From: Streptomyces sp. Edi4 | GTDB taxonomy: Bacteria; Actinomycetota; Actinomycetes; Streptomycetales; Streptomycetaceae | Direction of reading: 5' to 3' | Length of the DNA stretch: 64,000 nt | NCBI RefSeq assembly: GCF_040253615.1 | Contig: NZ_JBEJGY010000004.1 | Location: 4,960,001 to 5,024,000, forward strand | Shown here: positions 36,662-45,891 of the stretch, in pieces | Layout: every line of letters starts with the position of its first letter | Position numbering within the stretch: the stretch's first letter is position 1 | Translations under genes and position numbers: made by a program | The notes under the pieces: generated by a model | The model's input: the letters and a program-made list of their open reading frames with translations, nothing else | Told to the model about the DNA's origin: nothing | Database searches by the model: none

Positions 36662-37180
36662 GTGGCCGAGACCACTGTCGAGACCCCCATCGAGGGCGAA
36701 GAGACCTACGCGGAGGTCACCACCTTCGAGTCCGAGGTCCCCGTCGAGGGCGAGTACACCACCGAGTCGATGGCGTCCCGCTTCGGCGACCCGCAGCCGG
36801 CCGCCGGCCTGGGCCGTCGCAAGAACGCCATCGCCCGTGTCCGGATCGTTCCGGGCACCGGCAAGTGGAAGATCAACGGGCGTACGCTCGAGGACTACTT
36901 CCCGAACAAGGTCCACCAGCAGGAAGTCAACGAGCCCTTCAAGGTGCTCGAGCTCGACAACCGCTACGACGTCGTCGCTCGCATCTCGGGTGGTGGCGTG
37001 TCCGGTCAGGCCGGCGCCCTGCGCCTCGGCGTGGCCCGCGCGCTGAACGAGGCCGACGTGGACAACAACCGCGCCACCCTGAAGAAGGCCGGCTTCCTCT
37101 CCCGCGACGACCGTGCGGTCGAGCGCAAGAAGGCCGGTCTCAAGAAGGCCCGCAAGGCTCCGCAGTACAGCAAGCGCTAA
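36662..37180 (+). CDS. rpsI: 30S ribosomal protein S9
   Basis: The product has 172 residues from a GTG start. The first 45 residues are an acidic extension seen in Actinobacteria (ETTVETPIEGEETYAEVTT). The C-terminal tail (RKAPQYSKR) reaches the P-site tRNA anticodon loop. Confidence 0.97.
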   Translation: MAETTVETPIEGEETYAEVTTFESEVPVEGEYTTESMASRFGDPQPAAGLGRRKNAIARVRIVPGTGKWKINGRTLEDYFPNKVHQQEVNEPFKVLELDNRYDVVARISGGGVSGQAGALRLGVARALNEADVDNNRATLKKAGFLSRDDRAVERKKAGLKKARKAPQYSKR

Positions 37181-37209
37181 ATCCGCGCCTGCCACTACGG
37201 CTCTCGTTC

Positions 37210-37240
37210 GCCCCGGCAGCACTCTCCGTGCTGCCGGGGC
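37210..37240 (+). terminator. rpsI terminator
   Basis: GCCCCGGCAGCAC and GTGCTGCCGGGGC form a 13-base-pair perfect stem with a short TCTCC loop. It is followed by GTTCGTCTAT. Confidence 0.85.
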
Positions 37241-37301
37241 GTTCGTCTATTCACCCCCCGCAGTTATCTACCCCGCATTTTCAGTTTCTCGGAGGACAGA
37301 C

Positions 37302-38660
37302 GTGGGACGACTCTTCGGCACGGACGGCGTGCGCGGTGTCGCCAACTCGGATCTGACGGCTGAGCTCGCGCTCGGTCTGTCGGTCGCGGCGGCACATGTG
37401 CTCGCCGAAGCGGGGACCTTCGAGGGGCATCGGCCGACCGCCGTGGTCGGGCGTGACCCCCGGGCGTCCGGAGAGTTCCTCGAGGCCGCGGTCGTGGCGG
37501 GCCTGGCGAGCGCGGGCGTGGACGTCCTGCGGGTCGGTGTGCTGCCCACCCCCGCGGTGGCGTACCTCACCGGTGTGCTGGGCGCCGACCTCGGCGTGAT
37601 GCTCTCCGCCAGCCACAACGCCATGCCGGACAACGGTGTCAAGTTCTTCGCGCGCGGCGGCCACAAGCTCGCCGACGAGCTGGAGGACCGCATCGAGTCG
37701 ATCTACGAGCAGCACCGCACGGGCGAGCCGTGGGAGCGGCCGACCGGCGCGGGCGTGGGCCGGGTCCGCTCGTACAAGGAGGGCTTCGACCGGTACGTGG
37801 CCCACCTCATGGGGGTGCTGCCCAACCGCCTCGACGGTCTGAAGGTCGTCCTGGACGAGGCGCACGGCGCGGCCGCGCGGGTCTCGCCCGAGGCGTTCGC
37901 GCGGGCCGGCGCGGAGGTCGTCACGATCGGCGCCGAGCCGGACGGGCTCAACATCAACGACGGCTGCGGTTCCACCCACCTCGACCTCCTGAAGGCGGCC
38001 GTCGTGGAGCACGGCGCCGACCTCGGCATCGCGCACGACGGCGACGCCGACCGCTGCCTCGCCGTGGACGCGCACGGCAACGAGGTCGACGGCGACCAGA
38101 TCCTCGCGGTGCTCGCGCTCGCCATGCGCGAGGCGGGCACGCTGCGCGGCAACACCGTCGTCGGCACCGTGATGTCCAACCTCGGCTTCAAGATCGCCAT
38201 GGAGGGCGAGGGCATCCAGCTCGTCCAGACCGGCGTGGGCGACCGCTACGTCCTGGAGTCGATGAAGGAGCACGGGTACGCGCTGGGCGGCGAGCAGTCC
38301 GGCCACGTGATCATCCTGGACCACGCCACCACCGGCGACGGCACGCTGACCGGTCTGATGCTGGCCGCCCGCCTCGCCGCGACCGGCCGTACGCTGGCCG
38401 ACCTCGCCGGGGTCATGACGCGCCTGCCGCAGGTCCTGGTCAACGTCCCCGACGTGGACAAGTCCCGCGTGGCCACCTGCGCCGAGCTGGGTGTCGCGGT
38501 CAACGAGGCCGAGCGCGAGCTGGGCGCGACCGGGCGGGTGCTGCTGCGGCCCTCGGGCACCGAGCCGCTGGTGCGCGTGATGGTCGAGGCCGCCGACATC
38601 GAGCACGCCCGCTCGGTCGCCGGCCGCCTCGCCGATGTGGTCAAGTCGACGCTGGGCTAG
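37302..38660 (+). CDS. glmM: Phosphoglucosamine mutase
   Basis: The product has 452 residues from a GTG start after GGAGG (MGRLFGTDGVRGVANSDLTAE). The phosphoserine is S104 in LSASHNAMPDN, and the metal loop is DGDADR. It turns glucosamine-6-phosphate into glucosamine-1-phosphate for UDP-GlcNAc and peptidoglycan. glmS lies 3 kb downstream. Confidence 0.97.
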   Translation: MGRLFGTDGVRGVANSDLTAELALGLSVAAAHVLAEAGTFEGHRPTAVVGRDPRASGEFLEAAVVAGLASAGVDVLRVGVLPTPAVAYLTGVLGADLGVMLSASHNAMPDNGVKFFARGGHKLADELEDRIESIYEQHRTGEPWERPTGAGVGRVRSYKEGFDRYVAHLMGVLPNRLDGLKVVLDEAHGAAARVSPEAFARAGAEVVTIGAEPDGLNINDGCGSTHLDLLKAAVVEHGADLGIAHDGDADRCLAVDAHGNEVDGDQILAVLALAMREAGTLRGNTVVGTVMSNLGFKIAMEGEGIQLVQTGVGDRYVLESMKEHGYALGGEQSGHVIILDHATTGDGTLTGLMLAARLAATGRTLADLAGVMTRLPQVLVNVPDVDKSRVATCAELGVAVNEAERELGATGRVLLRPSGTEPLVRVMVEAADIEHARSVAGRLADVVKSTLG

Positions 38661-38673
38661 GTGAGTTGACGAA

Positions 38674-38713
38674 GCGCCGGCCCTCCCCGGGAACGCCGGG
38701 CGAGGGCCGGCGC
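38674..38713. terminator. Bidirectional terminator between glmM and coaA
   Basis: GCGCCGGCCCTC and GAGGGCCGGCGC form a 12-base-pair stem flanked by AA and TTT, between the converging glmM and coaA. Confidence 0.75.
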
Positions 38714-38750
38714 TTTCGTGCCCGACGAGGCGTCAGAAGGTCTCGCGCCG

Positions 38751-39740
38751 TCAGAGTTTGCGCAGGGAGATCTTCTGGATCTTGTGGTCGGGTCCCTTGC
38801 GCACGACGAGGTTGGCCCTGCCGCGCGTGGGCGCCACGTTCTCCACCAGGTTGGGCCGGTTGATGGTCCGCCAGGTCGTACGGGCGTAGTCGAGCGCTTC
38901 TTCCTCGGAGACCTGGGTGTACTTGCGGAAGTAGGAGAACGGGTTCTGGAAGGCGGTGTCGCGCAGCTTGCGGAACCGGTTGAGGTACCAGGTCTCGATG
39001 TCCTCGGTGCGGGCGTCCACGTAGACGCTGAAGTCGAAGTAGTCCGCGAGGCCCACCCGGGTGCGGCCGTCCTGGCCGGGCAGGGCGGGCTGGAGGACGT
39101 TGAGGCCTTCGACGATGAGGATGTCGGGCCGACGCACCACAAGGCGCTCGTCGGGCACGATGTCGTAGATGAGGTGCGAGTAGACGGGGGCGGTGACCTC
39201 GTCCTTGCCCGCCTTGATGTCCGCGACGAACCGGGTGAGCGCCCGGCGGTCGTAGGACTCGGGGAAGCCCTTGCGCGACATCAGGCCGCGCCGCTCCAGC
39301 TCCGCCATCGGGTACAGGAAGCCGTCCGTGGTGACCAGCTCGACTCGCGGGTGCTCGGGCCAGCGGGCGAGCAGCGCCTGCAAAAGACGCGCCACCGTCG
39401 ACTTGCCGACCGCCACGGAGCCCGCGACCCCTATGACGAACGGGGTGCCGCGCTGGGTGCCGTGCCCGTTGCCCGCGTCGCCGAGGAAGGTGTTGAGGGT
39501 GCCGCGCAGATGGGCGGTGGCCTCCACGTACAGGTTCAGGAGCCGCGACAGCGGCAGATAGATGTCGCGCACCTCGTCGAGGTCGATGACGTCGCCGAGC
39601 CCGCGCAGCCGCTCGACCTCCTCGGCGGTCAGCGGCAACGGCGTCTTGTCGCGCAGCGCGCTCCACTCTGCGCGCGTCAGGTCCACGTAGGGAGTCGCCT
39701 CCGGCTTGCGGTGGGCGCTCCGTGGCGGCGAAGTGATCAC
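38751..39740 (-). CDS. coaA: Type I pantothenate kinase
   Basis: The product has 329 residues from GTG 39740 (MITSPPRSAHRKPEATPYVDL). The P-loop is GVAGSVAVGKST, followed by TTDGFLYP. It performs the first step of coenzyme A synthesis. The proposed GGAGG is only one base from the start, which is unusual, but no better start keeps the conserved N-terminus. Confidence 0.93.
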   Translation of the reverse strand: MITSPPRSAHRKPEATPYVDLTRAEWSALRDKTPLPLTAEEVERLRGLGDVIDLDEVRDIYLPLSRLLNLYVEATAHLRGTLNTFLGDAGNGHGTQRGTPFVIGVAGSVAVGKSTVARLLQALLARWPEHPRVELVTTDGFLYPMAELERRGLMSRKGFPESYDRRALTRFVADIKAGKDEVTAPVYSHLIYDIVPDERLVVRRPDILIVEGLNVLQPALPGQDGRTRVGLADYFDFSVYVDARTEDIETWYLNRFRKLRDTAFQNPFSYFRKYTQVSEEEALDYARTTWRTINRPNLVENVAPTRGRANLVVRKGPDHKIQKISLRKL

Positions 39741-39933
39741 GCCTCCATTGTTGCGGTTGTATGACGTGCGTGGGGGGTGGGGTGGGTCACGTGGCGGCGC
39801 CCGCCGTCCTGAACCCGGACGGACGGCGAGGCATACCGGACGGCGGCCCCCCAGGGAGCCCGCCAGTGGCCGTGAGCCGGTGTCCGTCCGGCGGATCCGG
39901 TCACCCGCGACGGGGCTCACGGCCGGATGAGTG

Positions 39934-41058
39934 CTACGGGAGGGACCACCAGTTGACCTGGAGGTCGGAGTCGTCGGTGATCACGAAGGCGTAGGGGCGT
40001 TGCGCCGCGTTCGGGTTGTCCTGGACCGTGATCGCTTCACCGGGGCGCTCGATGCCCCGGCCCGCCGGGGTGCCCTGGGCGGCCCAGTTCCACGCCTTGC
40101 CGTCCCACCAGTTCACGTACAGCTTGGAGTCGTCGCCGATGACGAAGGCGTAGGGGCGGCTGAAGGCGTTGGGGTCGTCCTTCACGGTGATGGTGCCCAC
40201 GGAGTCGAGGATGAGCCGGCCGCTGGGGGCGCCCTGGTCGCTCCAGTTCCACTTCGAGCCGTCCCACCAGTTCACATACAGCTTCGAGTCGTAACCCTGC
40301 ACGAAGGCGTACGGTCGCTCTGCCGCGGTGGGGTTGTCCTGGACGCTGATGACGCCGGCGCCCTTCTTGACGGGCCGGCCCGACGGTGCGCCCTGGTCGC
40401 TCCAGTTCCACTTCGAGCCGTCCCACCAGTTGACCCAGACGCGGGAGTCGTCCGTGATGACGAACGCGTACGGGCGGGTGGAGGCGTTCGGGTTGTCCCG
40501 TATGGCGGTGACGCCGAGGGGGCGGGAGATGGTGCGGCTGGGCGGTGCGCCCTGGTCGCTCCAGTTCCACTTGGAGCCGTCCCACCAGTTGACCCACAGC
40601 CGGAAGTCGTCGGTGATGACGAACGCGTACGGCCGCTGCGGCGCCTGGGGATTGTCCTGCACCGTGACGACCCCGACGCCTTCACGTACCAGCCGGCCGC
40701 TGGGCGCGCCCTGGTCGCTCCAGTTCCACTTGGAGCCGTCCCACCAGTTCACGTACAGCTTCGAATCGTCACCGATGACGAAGGCGTACGGCCGCTGTGC
40801 CGCGTTCGGGCCGTCCTGGACCGTGACCGCGCCGACCTTCTCGATGATGCCGCGCCCGCTCGGCGCACCCTGGTCGCTCCAGTGCCACGCCTTGCCGTCC
40901 CACCAGTTGACGTGCAGCTTCGAGTCCAGGCCGCGTACGAAGACGTACGGCCGCTGGGGTGCGTGCGGATCGTCCTTCATGGTGACGGCGCCGGCCGTGG
41001 CCCGGACGCCGACCGTGCTGGTGGGCCTTTGCTGGTTGTTCCACTGCCATGAACCCAT
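39934..41058 (-). CDS. Seven-bladed beta-propeller lectin-like protein
   Basis: The product has 374 residues from ATG 41058 after GAGAGGGAAACG. It is made of six full and one partial repeat of about 53 residues: RPYAFVIGDDSKLYVNWWDG, SKWNWSDQGAPSGR, then a variable turn and VTVQDNPNAAQ. The last repeat stops at VNWWSLP and the first begins with SWQWNNQQRP, so the termini complete one blade by velcro closure. It resembles PLL-type propeller lectins (Photorhabdus family). There is no signal peptide. Aromatic pairs NWW and WNW suggest sugar sites. It is a single gene with no obvious operon partners. Confidence 0.75.
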   Translation of the reverse strand: MGSWQWNNQQRPTSTVGVRATAGAVTMKDDPHAPQRPYVFVRGLDSKLHVNWWDGKAWHWSDQGAPSGRGIIEKVGAVTVQDGPNAAQRPYAFVIGDDSKLYVNWWDGSKWNWSDQGAPSGRLVREGVGVVTVQDNPQAPQRPYAFVITDDFRLWVNWWDGSKWNWSDQGAPPSRTISRPLGVTAIRDNPNASTRPYAFVITDDSRVWVNWWDGSKWNWSDQGAPSGRPVKKGAGVISVQDNPTAAERPYAFVQGYDSKLYVNWWDGSKWNWSDQGAPSGRLILDSVGTITVKDDPNAFSRPYAFVIGDDSKLYVNWWDGKAWNWAAQGTPAGRGIERPGEAITVQDNPNAAQRPYAFVITDDSDLQVNWWSLP

Positions 41059-41695
41059 CGCGTTTCCCTCTCCGGCCCGCGGCCCGGCGTGACACCGGCG
41101 GGGCATGCTGAGGCGTGTTCCAAGGAACCCGGCACCGCGGACGGCGGCACCGGGAGGCGATAAGGACGGGGTCCGGCCGGAGTCCCGCAACGGGGGGTGT
41201 GGCCGCACACTCTGCACCGCATTCCATGGCCTGTCACCACCACGCGAAGGAAGGCGACGCCGCGCAGAGCCGATCCGGACACCGCGAGGCTTCTCGCCCC
41301 GCCCCAGTGGCAACCCGCGCCCCCTGGGGGCCGGGGGCCCGGCGGGCCGAGGCCGCGTCGATGCCAGGCGTGGGGAGCCGTGCGCGAGGGAGCTGGGCGA
41401 TGTGCGGCGGCTCCCTGTTCCGCGCCACACCCGCGCCGCGACACCGCTTGAGCAGGGGAGCCGCCGGTTCTCGTGGCAAGGTGGCTCGGTCATGAGGACC
41501 CGGCCTTCATGCGGTGAACGTGCGCGAGCGTACGCGGACGTACCCGCGGGTGATGCCGGACCCGGGCACTGGTTGGCCTCGAAGCGCTCGTTGCGTGGGC
41601 CGGTGGGAGTCGCTTCCCCACCGCCTCCCCAGCGGGTGTCAGGGGCGCTAAGTGACACCTTAAGCCGCTGGTCAGGCGGCCACGGAGGGGTTTCT
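41059..41695. other. Gap between the propeller gene and glmS
   Basis: There are long accidental open frames because of high GC, but none has a convincing RBS or protein composition. The right end carries the glmS leader, including a TGACACCTTAAG stretch. I saw no glmS ribozyme. Confidence 0.5.
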
Positions 41696-43543
41696 ATGTG
41701 CGGAATCGTGGGTTATGTGGGCGGGCAGTCGGCGCTTGACGTCGTGCTCGCGGGCCTGAAGCGCCTTGAGTACCGCGGGTACGACTCGGCGGGTGTCGCG
41801 GTGCTCGCCGACGGCGGGCTCGCCGGGGCGAAGAAGGCCGGGAAGCTGGTCAATCTGGAGAAGGCGCTCCTGGAGGCGCCGCTGCCCGCCGGGGCGACCG
41901 GCATCGGACACACCCGCTGGGCCACGCACGGCGGGCCGACGGACGCCAACGCGCATCCGCACCTGGACAACGCCGGGCGGGTCGCCGTCGTGCACAACGG
42001 GATCATCGAGAACTTCGCGGCGCTGCGGGCCGAACTGGCCGAGCGCGGCCACCAGCTGGAGTCCGAGACGGACACCGAGGTCGTGGCGCACCTGCTCGCC
42101 GAGTGCTGCTCCTCCGCGCAGGACCTGGCCGAGGCCATGCGCCAGGTGTGCCGCCGCCTGGAAGGCGCGTTCACGCTGGTCGCCGTGCACGCCGACGAGC
42201 CGGACGTGGTGGTGGGCGCGCGGCGCAACTCGCCGCTCGTGGTGGGCGTCGGCGAGGGCGAGGCCTTCCTCGCCTCCGACGTCGCCGCGTTCATCGCGCA
42301 CACCCGCTCCGCGATCGAGCTGGGCCAGGACCAGGTGGTGGAGGTGCGCCGGGACTCGGTGGTGGTCACCGACTTCGAGGGCGCGCCGGCCGAGACCCGG
42401 GCCTACCGCGTGGACTGGGACGCGAGCGCCGCCGAGAAGGGCGGCTACGACTACTTCATGCTCAAGGAGATCGCCGAGCAGCCCAAGGCCGTGGCCGACA
42501 CCCTGCTCGGGCGGATCGACGGGGCGGGCTCGCTCACCCTGGACGAGCTGCGCATCCCGCACGCGGTGCTGCGCGAGGTGGACAAGGTCGTCGTGGTGGC
42601 GTGCGGGACCGCCTACCACGCGGGCATGATCGCGAAGCTGGCCATCGAGCACTGGACGCGAATTCCCTGCGAGACGGAGCTGGCCAGCGAGTTCCGCTAC
42701 CGCGACCCGATCCTCGACCAGCGCACCCTGGTCATCGCCATCTCGCAGTCCGGCGAGACCATGGACACCCTGATGGCGCTGCGCCACGCCCGTGAGCAGG
42801 GCGCCAAGGTGCTCGCGATCTGCAACACCAACGGCTCGACCATCCCGCGCGAGTCGGACGCCGTCCTGTACACCCACGCGGGCCCCGAGGTGGCGGTCGC
42901 CTCGACGAAGGCGTTCCTGACCCAGCTGGTGGCCTGCTACCTCGTCGCGCTGTACCTCGGCCAGGTGCGCGGCACCAAGTGGGGCGACGAGGTCGGGGAC
43001 GTCGTGCGCGACCTCGCCGAGATCGCCACCGAGGTCGACCGGGTACTCGAAACCATGGAGCCCGTACGGGAGTTGGCGCGCTCGCTGGCCGCGAAGAACA
43101 CGGTGCTCTTCCTCGGCCGGCATGTGGGCTACCCCGTCGCCCTTGAAGGCGCGCTCAAGCTCAAGGAGCTGGCGTACATGCACGCGGAGGGGTTCGCGGC
43201 GGGGGAGCTGAAGCACGGGCCGATCGCGCTGATCGAGCCGGACCTGCCGGTGGTCGTGGTCGTCCCCTCACCGCGCGGGCGCTCGGTCCTGCATGACAAG
43301 ATCGTCTCCAACATCCAGGAGATCAGGGCGCGCGGGGCCAGGACCATCGTGATCGCCGAGGAGGGCGACGAGGCGGTCGTCCCCTACGCCGATCACCTCA
43401 TCCGCATCCCGGCGACGCCCACGCTGCTCCAGCCGCTGGTGGCCACGGTGCCGCTCCAGGTCTTCGCGTGCGAGCTGGCGACGGCGCGCGGCAACGAGGT
43501 GGACCAGCCGCGCAACCTGGCCAAGTCCGTGACGGTGGAGTGA
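41696..43543 (+). CDS. glmS: Glutamine-fructose-6-phosphate aminotransferase (isomerizing)
   Basis: The product has 615 residues from ATG 41696 after GGAGGGG. The glutaminase nucleophile is C2 (MCGIVGYVG). Two SIS domains follow (SQSGETMDTLMALR; GRHVGYPVALEGALKLKELAYMHAEGF). It makes glucosamine-6-phosphate, the substrate for glmM. Confidence 0.97.
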   Translation: MCGIVGYVGGQSALDVVLAGLKRLEYRGYDSAGVAVLADGGLAGAKKAGKLVNLEKALLEAPLPAGATGIGHTRWATHGGPTDANAHPHLDNAGRVAVVHNGIIENFAALRAELAERGHQLESETDTEVVAHLLAECCSSAQDLAEAMRQVCRRLEGAFTLVAVHADEPDVVVGARRNSPLVVGVGEGEAFLASDVAAFIAHTRSAIELGQDQVVEVRRDSVVVTDFEGAPAETRAYRVDWDASAAEKGGYDYFMLKEIAEQPKAVADTLLGRIDGAGSLTLDELRIPHAVLREVDKVVVVACGTAYHAGMIAKLAIEHWTRIPCETELASEFRYRDPILDQRTLVIAISQSGETMDTLMALRHAREQGAKVLAICNTNGSTIPRESDAVLYTHAGPEVAVASTKAFLTQLVACYLVALYLGQVRGTKWGDEVGDVVRDLAEIATEVDRVLETMEPVRELARSLAAKNTVLFLGRHVGYPVALEGALKLKELAYMHAEGFAAGELKHGPIALIEPDLPVVVVVPSPRGRSVLHDKIVSNIQEIRARGARTIVIAEEGDEAVVPYADHLIRIPATPTLLQPLVATVPLQVFACELATARGNEVDQPRNLAKSVTVE

Positions 43544-43601
43544 GCGGGCGGGCGGGCGCCGGCGGGTGGGTGCGGGACGACGTGGTTGAGGGAGGGGTCG
43601 A

Positions 43602-43970
43602 GTGATCATCGGGGTCGGGATCGACGTGGCCGAGATCGAGCGGTTCGGGGCGTCCATCGCGCGGACGCCCGCGATGCTGCGGCGGCTGTTCGTGGAGAGC
43701 GAGTTGCTGCTGCCCGGGGGCGAGCGGCGCGGCGTCGCCTCGCTGGCGGTCCGCTTCGCGGCGAAGGAGGCGCTGGCGAAGGCGCTGGGGGCGCCGGCGG
43801 GGCTGTTGTGGACGGATGCGGAGGTGTATGTGGAGGGGAGTGGGCAGCCGCGGCTTCGCGTCCGCGGGTCGGTGGCGGCGCGGGCGGCGGAGCTGGGGGT
43901 TCGGCATTGGCATGTTTCGCTCAGCCATGATGCGGGGGTGGCGTCCGCGGTGGTGATCGCGGAGGGGTAG
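43602..43970 (+). CDS. acpS: Holo-[acyl-carrier-protein] synthase
   Basis: The product has 122 residues from a GTG start. Metal ligands are in GIDVAEIERF and RFAAKEALAKALG. It attaches phosphopantetheine from CoA to carrier proteins. It is 58 bases from glmS. Confidence 0.95.
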   Translation: MIIGVGIDVAEIERFGASIARTPAMLRRLFVESELLLPGGERRGVASLAVRFAAKEALAKALGAPAGLLWTDAEVYVEGSGQPRLRVRGSVAARAAELGVRHWHVSLSHDAGVASAVVIAEG

Positions 43971-44370
43971 TTTCCCCACCCCGCCCCTTCCCCAGACCCT
44001 CCGGGGGTACGTAGCCCGCGGACCCTGCGGTGGTTGCTCGCGCAGTTCCCCGCGCCCCTGGCGGGGTTGGTGCTGGCCCGCACGGGGGACCTCAGCCTGC
44101 CCGCCGCGCCCCTGGCAGGGGCCGTGCTGGCCTGCATGGGCATACCCAGCCTGTCCGGCGATTGAGGACGAGCGCGTTCAGCGCGAACGGGGTCTGGGGC
44201 GGAGCCCCAGGGAGCTTGGCTGCGGGCTGTGGTCGCTTCTCGCGCAGTTCCCCGCGCCCCTGGCGGGGCTGGTGCTGGCCCGCACGGGGGACCGCCCCGT
44301 GTGCCTGGTGGGGTTGGGGGTGGGCGGTGTGGATATGGCCACCGGGTCGGACGGGGGTAAGAGTGGGCGT
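43971..44370. repeat. Composite intergenic repeat, inverted copies at 44.1 kb
   Basis: The composite repeat occurs in inverted orientation: module A reversed at about 44036-44060, module B reversed at about 44147-44215, and module A reversed again at about 44236-44262, each followed by GTGCTGGCCCGCACGGGGGA or a close variant. No gene is seen; nnrD starts at its right end. Confidence 0.65.
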
Positions 44371-45810
44371 ATGCGTACTGCTTACCGCGTGGACATCGTT
44401 CGGGCCGCCGAGGCCGACCTCATTCGGCGCGTCCCCGCCGGCACCCTCATGCACCGCGCCGCCGCAGGCCTCGCGGCGGCCTGCGCCGACCTGCTGGGCC
44501 GGGTCTACGGCGCCCGCGTCGTGCTGCTCGTCGGCAGCGGGGACAACGGCGGCGACACGCTGTACGCGGGGGCCCGCCTGGCCCGCAGGGGCGCCGCCGT
44601 GCACGCCGTGCTGCTCAGCCCCGACCGCGCCCACCCCGACGGCCTCGCCGCCCTGAAGCGGGCCGGCGGCCGCGTCGCCGACGACCCGTTCGACGTACTG
44701 GCCGCCCCCGACCTCGTCCTGGACGGCATCACCGGCATCGGAGGCCGCGGCGGTCTGCGTCCCGACGCCGTCCCCCTCGCCCGGGCCGCCCGTGGCTCCG
44801 GCGCGCTGGTCGTCGCCGTCGATCTGCCCAGCGGCGTGGACGCCTCCACCGGCGAGGTGGCGGGCGAGGCGCTGCGGGCGGACGTGACCGTCACCTTCGG
44901 CGCGTACAAGCCGGGCCTGCTCATCGACCCCGCACGGGAGTACGCGGGGACCGTACGGCTGATCCCCATCGGGCTCGACCTGCCCTCCGTGCCGGATATC
45001 GAGGCGCTGCAACACGCCGACGTGGCCGGCCTGTTGCCCACGCCTGGCGGCGAGAGCGACAAGTACCGCAGGGGGGTCGTCGGGATCGTCGCGGGGTCCG
45101 CGCGCTACCCGGGGGCGGCCGTGCTCGCGGTGGCCGGCGCGCTGCGGGGCGGTGCGGGGGCGGTGCGGTACGTCGGGCCCGGCGGCGACGCGGTGATCGC
45201 CCGCTTCCCCGAGACCCTGGTGTCGGACGGCTCGCCAGCCAAAGCCGGGCGGGTGCAGGCGTGGGTGGTGGGGCCGGGGCTCGGCGAGGGCCAGGGGCAG
45301 GCCGTGGCCGAAGTCCTGGCGTCGGACGTGCCGGTCCTGGTGGACGCGGACGGGCTGCGCGGGCTGGACCCCGAGGCGGTACGGGCCCGCTCGGCGGCCA
45401 CCCTGCTCACGCCGCACGCGGGGGAGGCGGCGGCGCTGCTAGGGGTCGCGCGCGAGCGGGTCGAGGCGGAACGGCTGGCCTCGGTGCGGGAGCTGGCCGA
45501 GCGGTTCGGCGCGACGGTGCTCCTGAAGGGGTCGACCACGCTGGTCGCCGAGGCGGGTTCGCCGGTGCGGGCCAACGCGACGGGGACGGCGTGGCTGGCC
45601 ACGGCGGGCAGCGGGGACGTGCTGTCCGGGCTCGCGGGATCGCTGCTCGCGGCGGGGCTCGGGGGACGGGACGCCGGGGCCGTGGCGGCGTATCTGCACG
45701 GGCTGGCCGGGCGGCTGGCGGCGCGGGGCGCACCGACGAGCGCGTACGCGGTGGCGGAGGCGGTTCCGGACGCGTGGCGGGACGCGGCCTCGACCCTGAG
45801 CCGGCGGTAG
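44371..45810 (+). CDS. nnrD: Bifunctional NAD(P)H-hydrate epimerase / ADP-dependent dehydratase
   Basis: The product has 479 residues. The N-terminal YjeF epimerase half has VLLVGSGDNGGDTLYAGARLARRG. The C-terminal kinase-like half has GIVAGSARYPGAAVLAVAGALRGGAG, LTPHAGEAAALLG and ATAGSGDVLSGLAGSLLAAG. It repairs hydrated NADH and NADPH. The ATG at 44371 is followed by MRTAYRVDIVRAAEADL. It lies in the acpS-alr stretch, as is common in this genus. Confidence 0.93.
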   Translation: MRTAYRVDIVRAAEADLIRRVPAGTLMHRAAAGLAAACADLLGRVYGARVVLLVGSGDNGGDTLYAGARLARRGAAVHAVLLSPDRAHPDGLAALKRAGGRVADDPFDVLAAPDLVLDGITGIGGRGGLRPDAVPLARAARGSGALVVAVDLPSGVDASTGEVAGEALRADVTVTFGAYKPGLLIDPAREYAGTVRLIPIGLDLPSVPDIEALQHADVAGLLPTPGGESDKYRRGVVGIVAGSARYPGAAVLAVAGALRGGAGAVRYVGPGGDAVIARFPETLVSDGSPAKAGRVQAWVVGPGLGEGQGQAVAEVLASDVPVLVDADGLRGLDPEAVRARSAATLLTPHAGEAAALLGVARERVEAERLASVRELAERFGATVLLKGSTTLVAEAGSPVRANATGTAWLATAGSGDVLSGLAGSLLAAGLGGRDAGAVAAYLHGLAGRLAARGAPTSAYAVAEAVPDAWRDAASTLSRR

Positions 45811-45891
45811 GCCCCGCCCGCGAGGACTCCCAGGGTGACATCTGCCGCGCGGCTTCCGCGACACGCCGTACGCCCGGGGTTCTCTGGGCAT

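Noticed and set aside
41059..41695. glmS ribozyme in the glmS leader
   Set aside because: I saw no conserved core; the element is known from Firmicutes and is not expected here.
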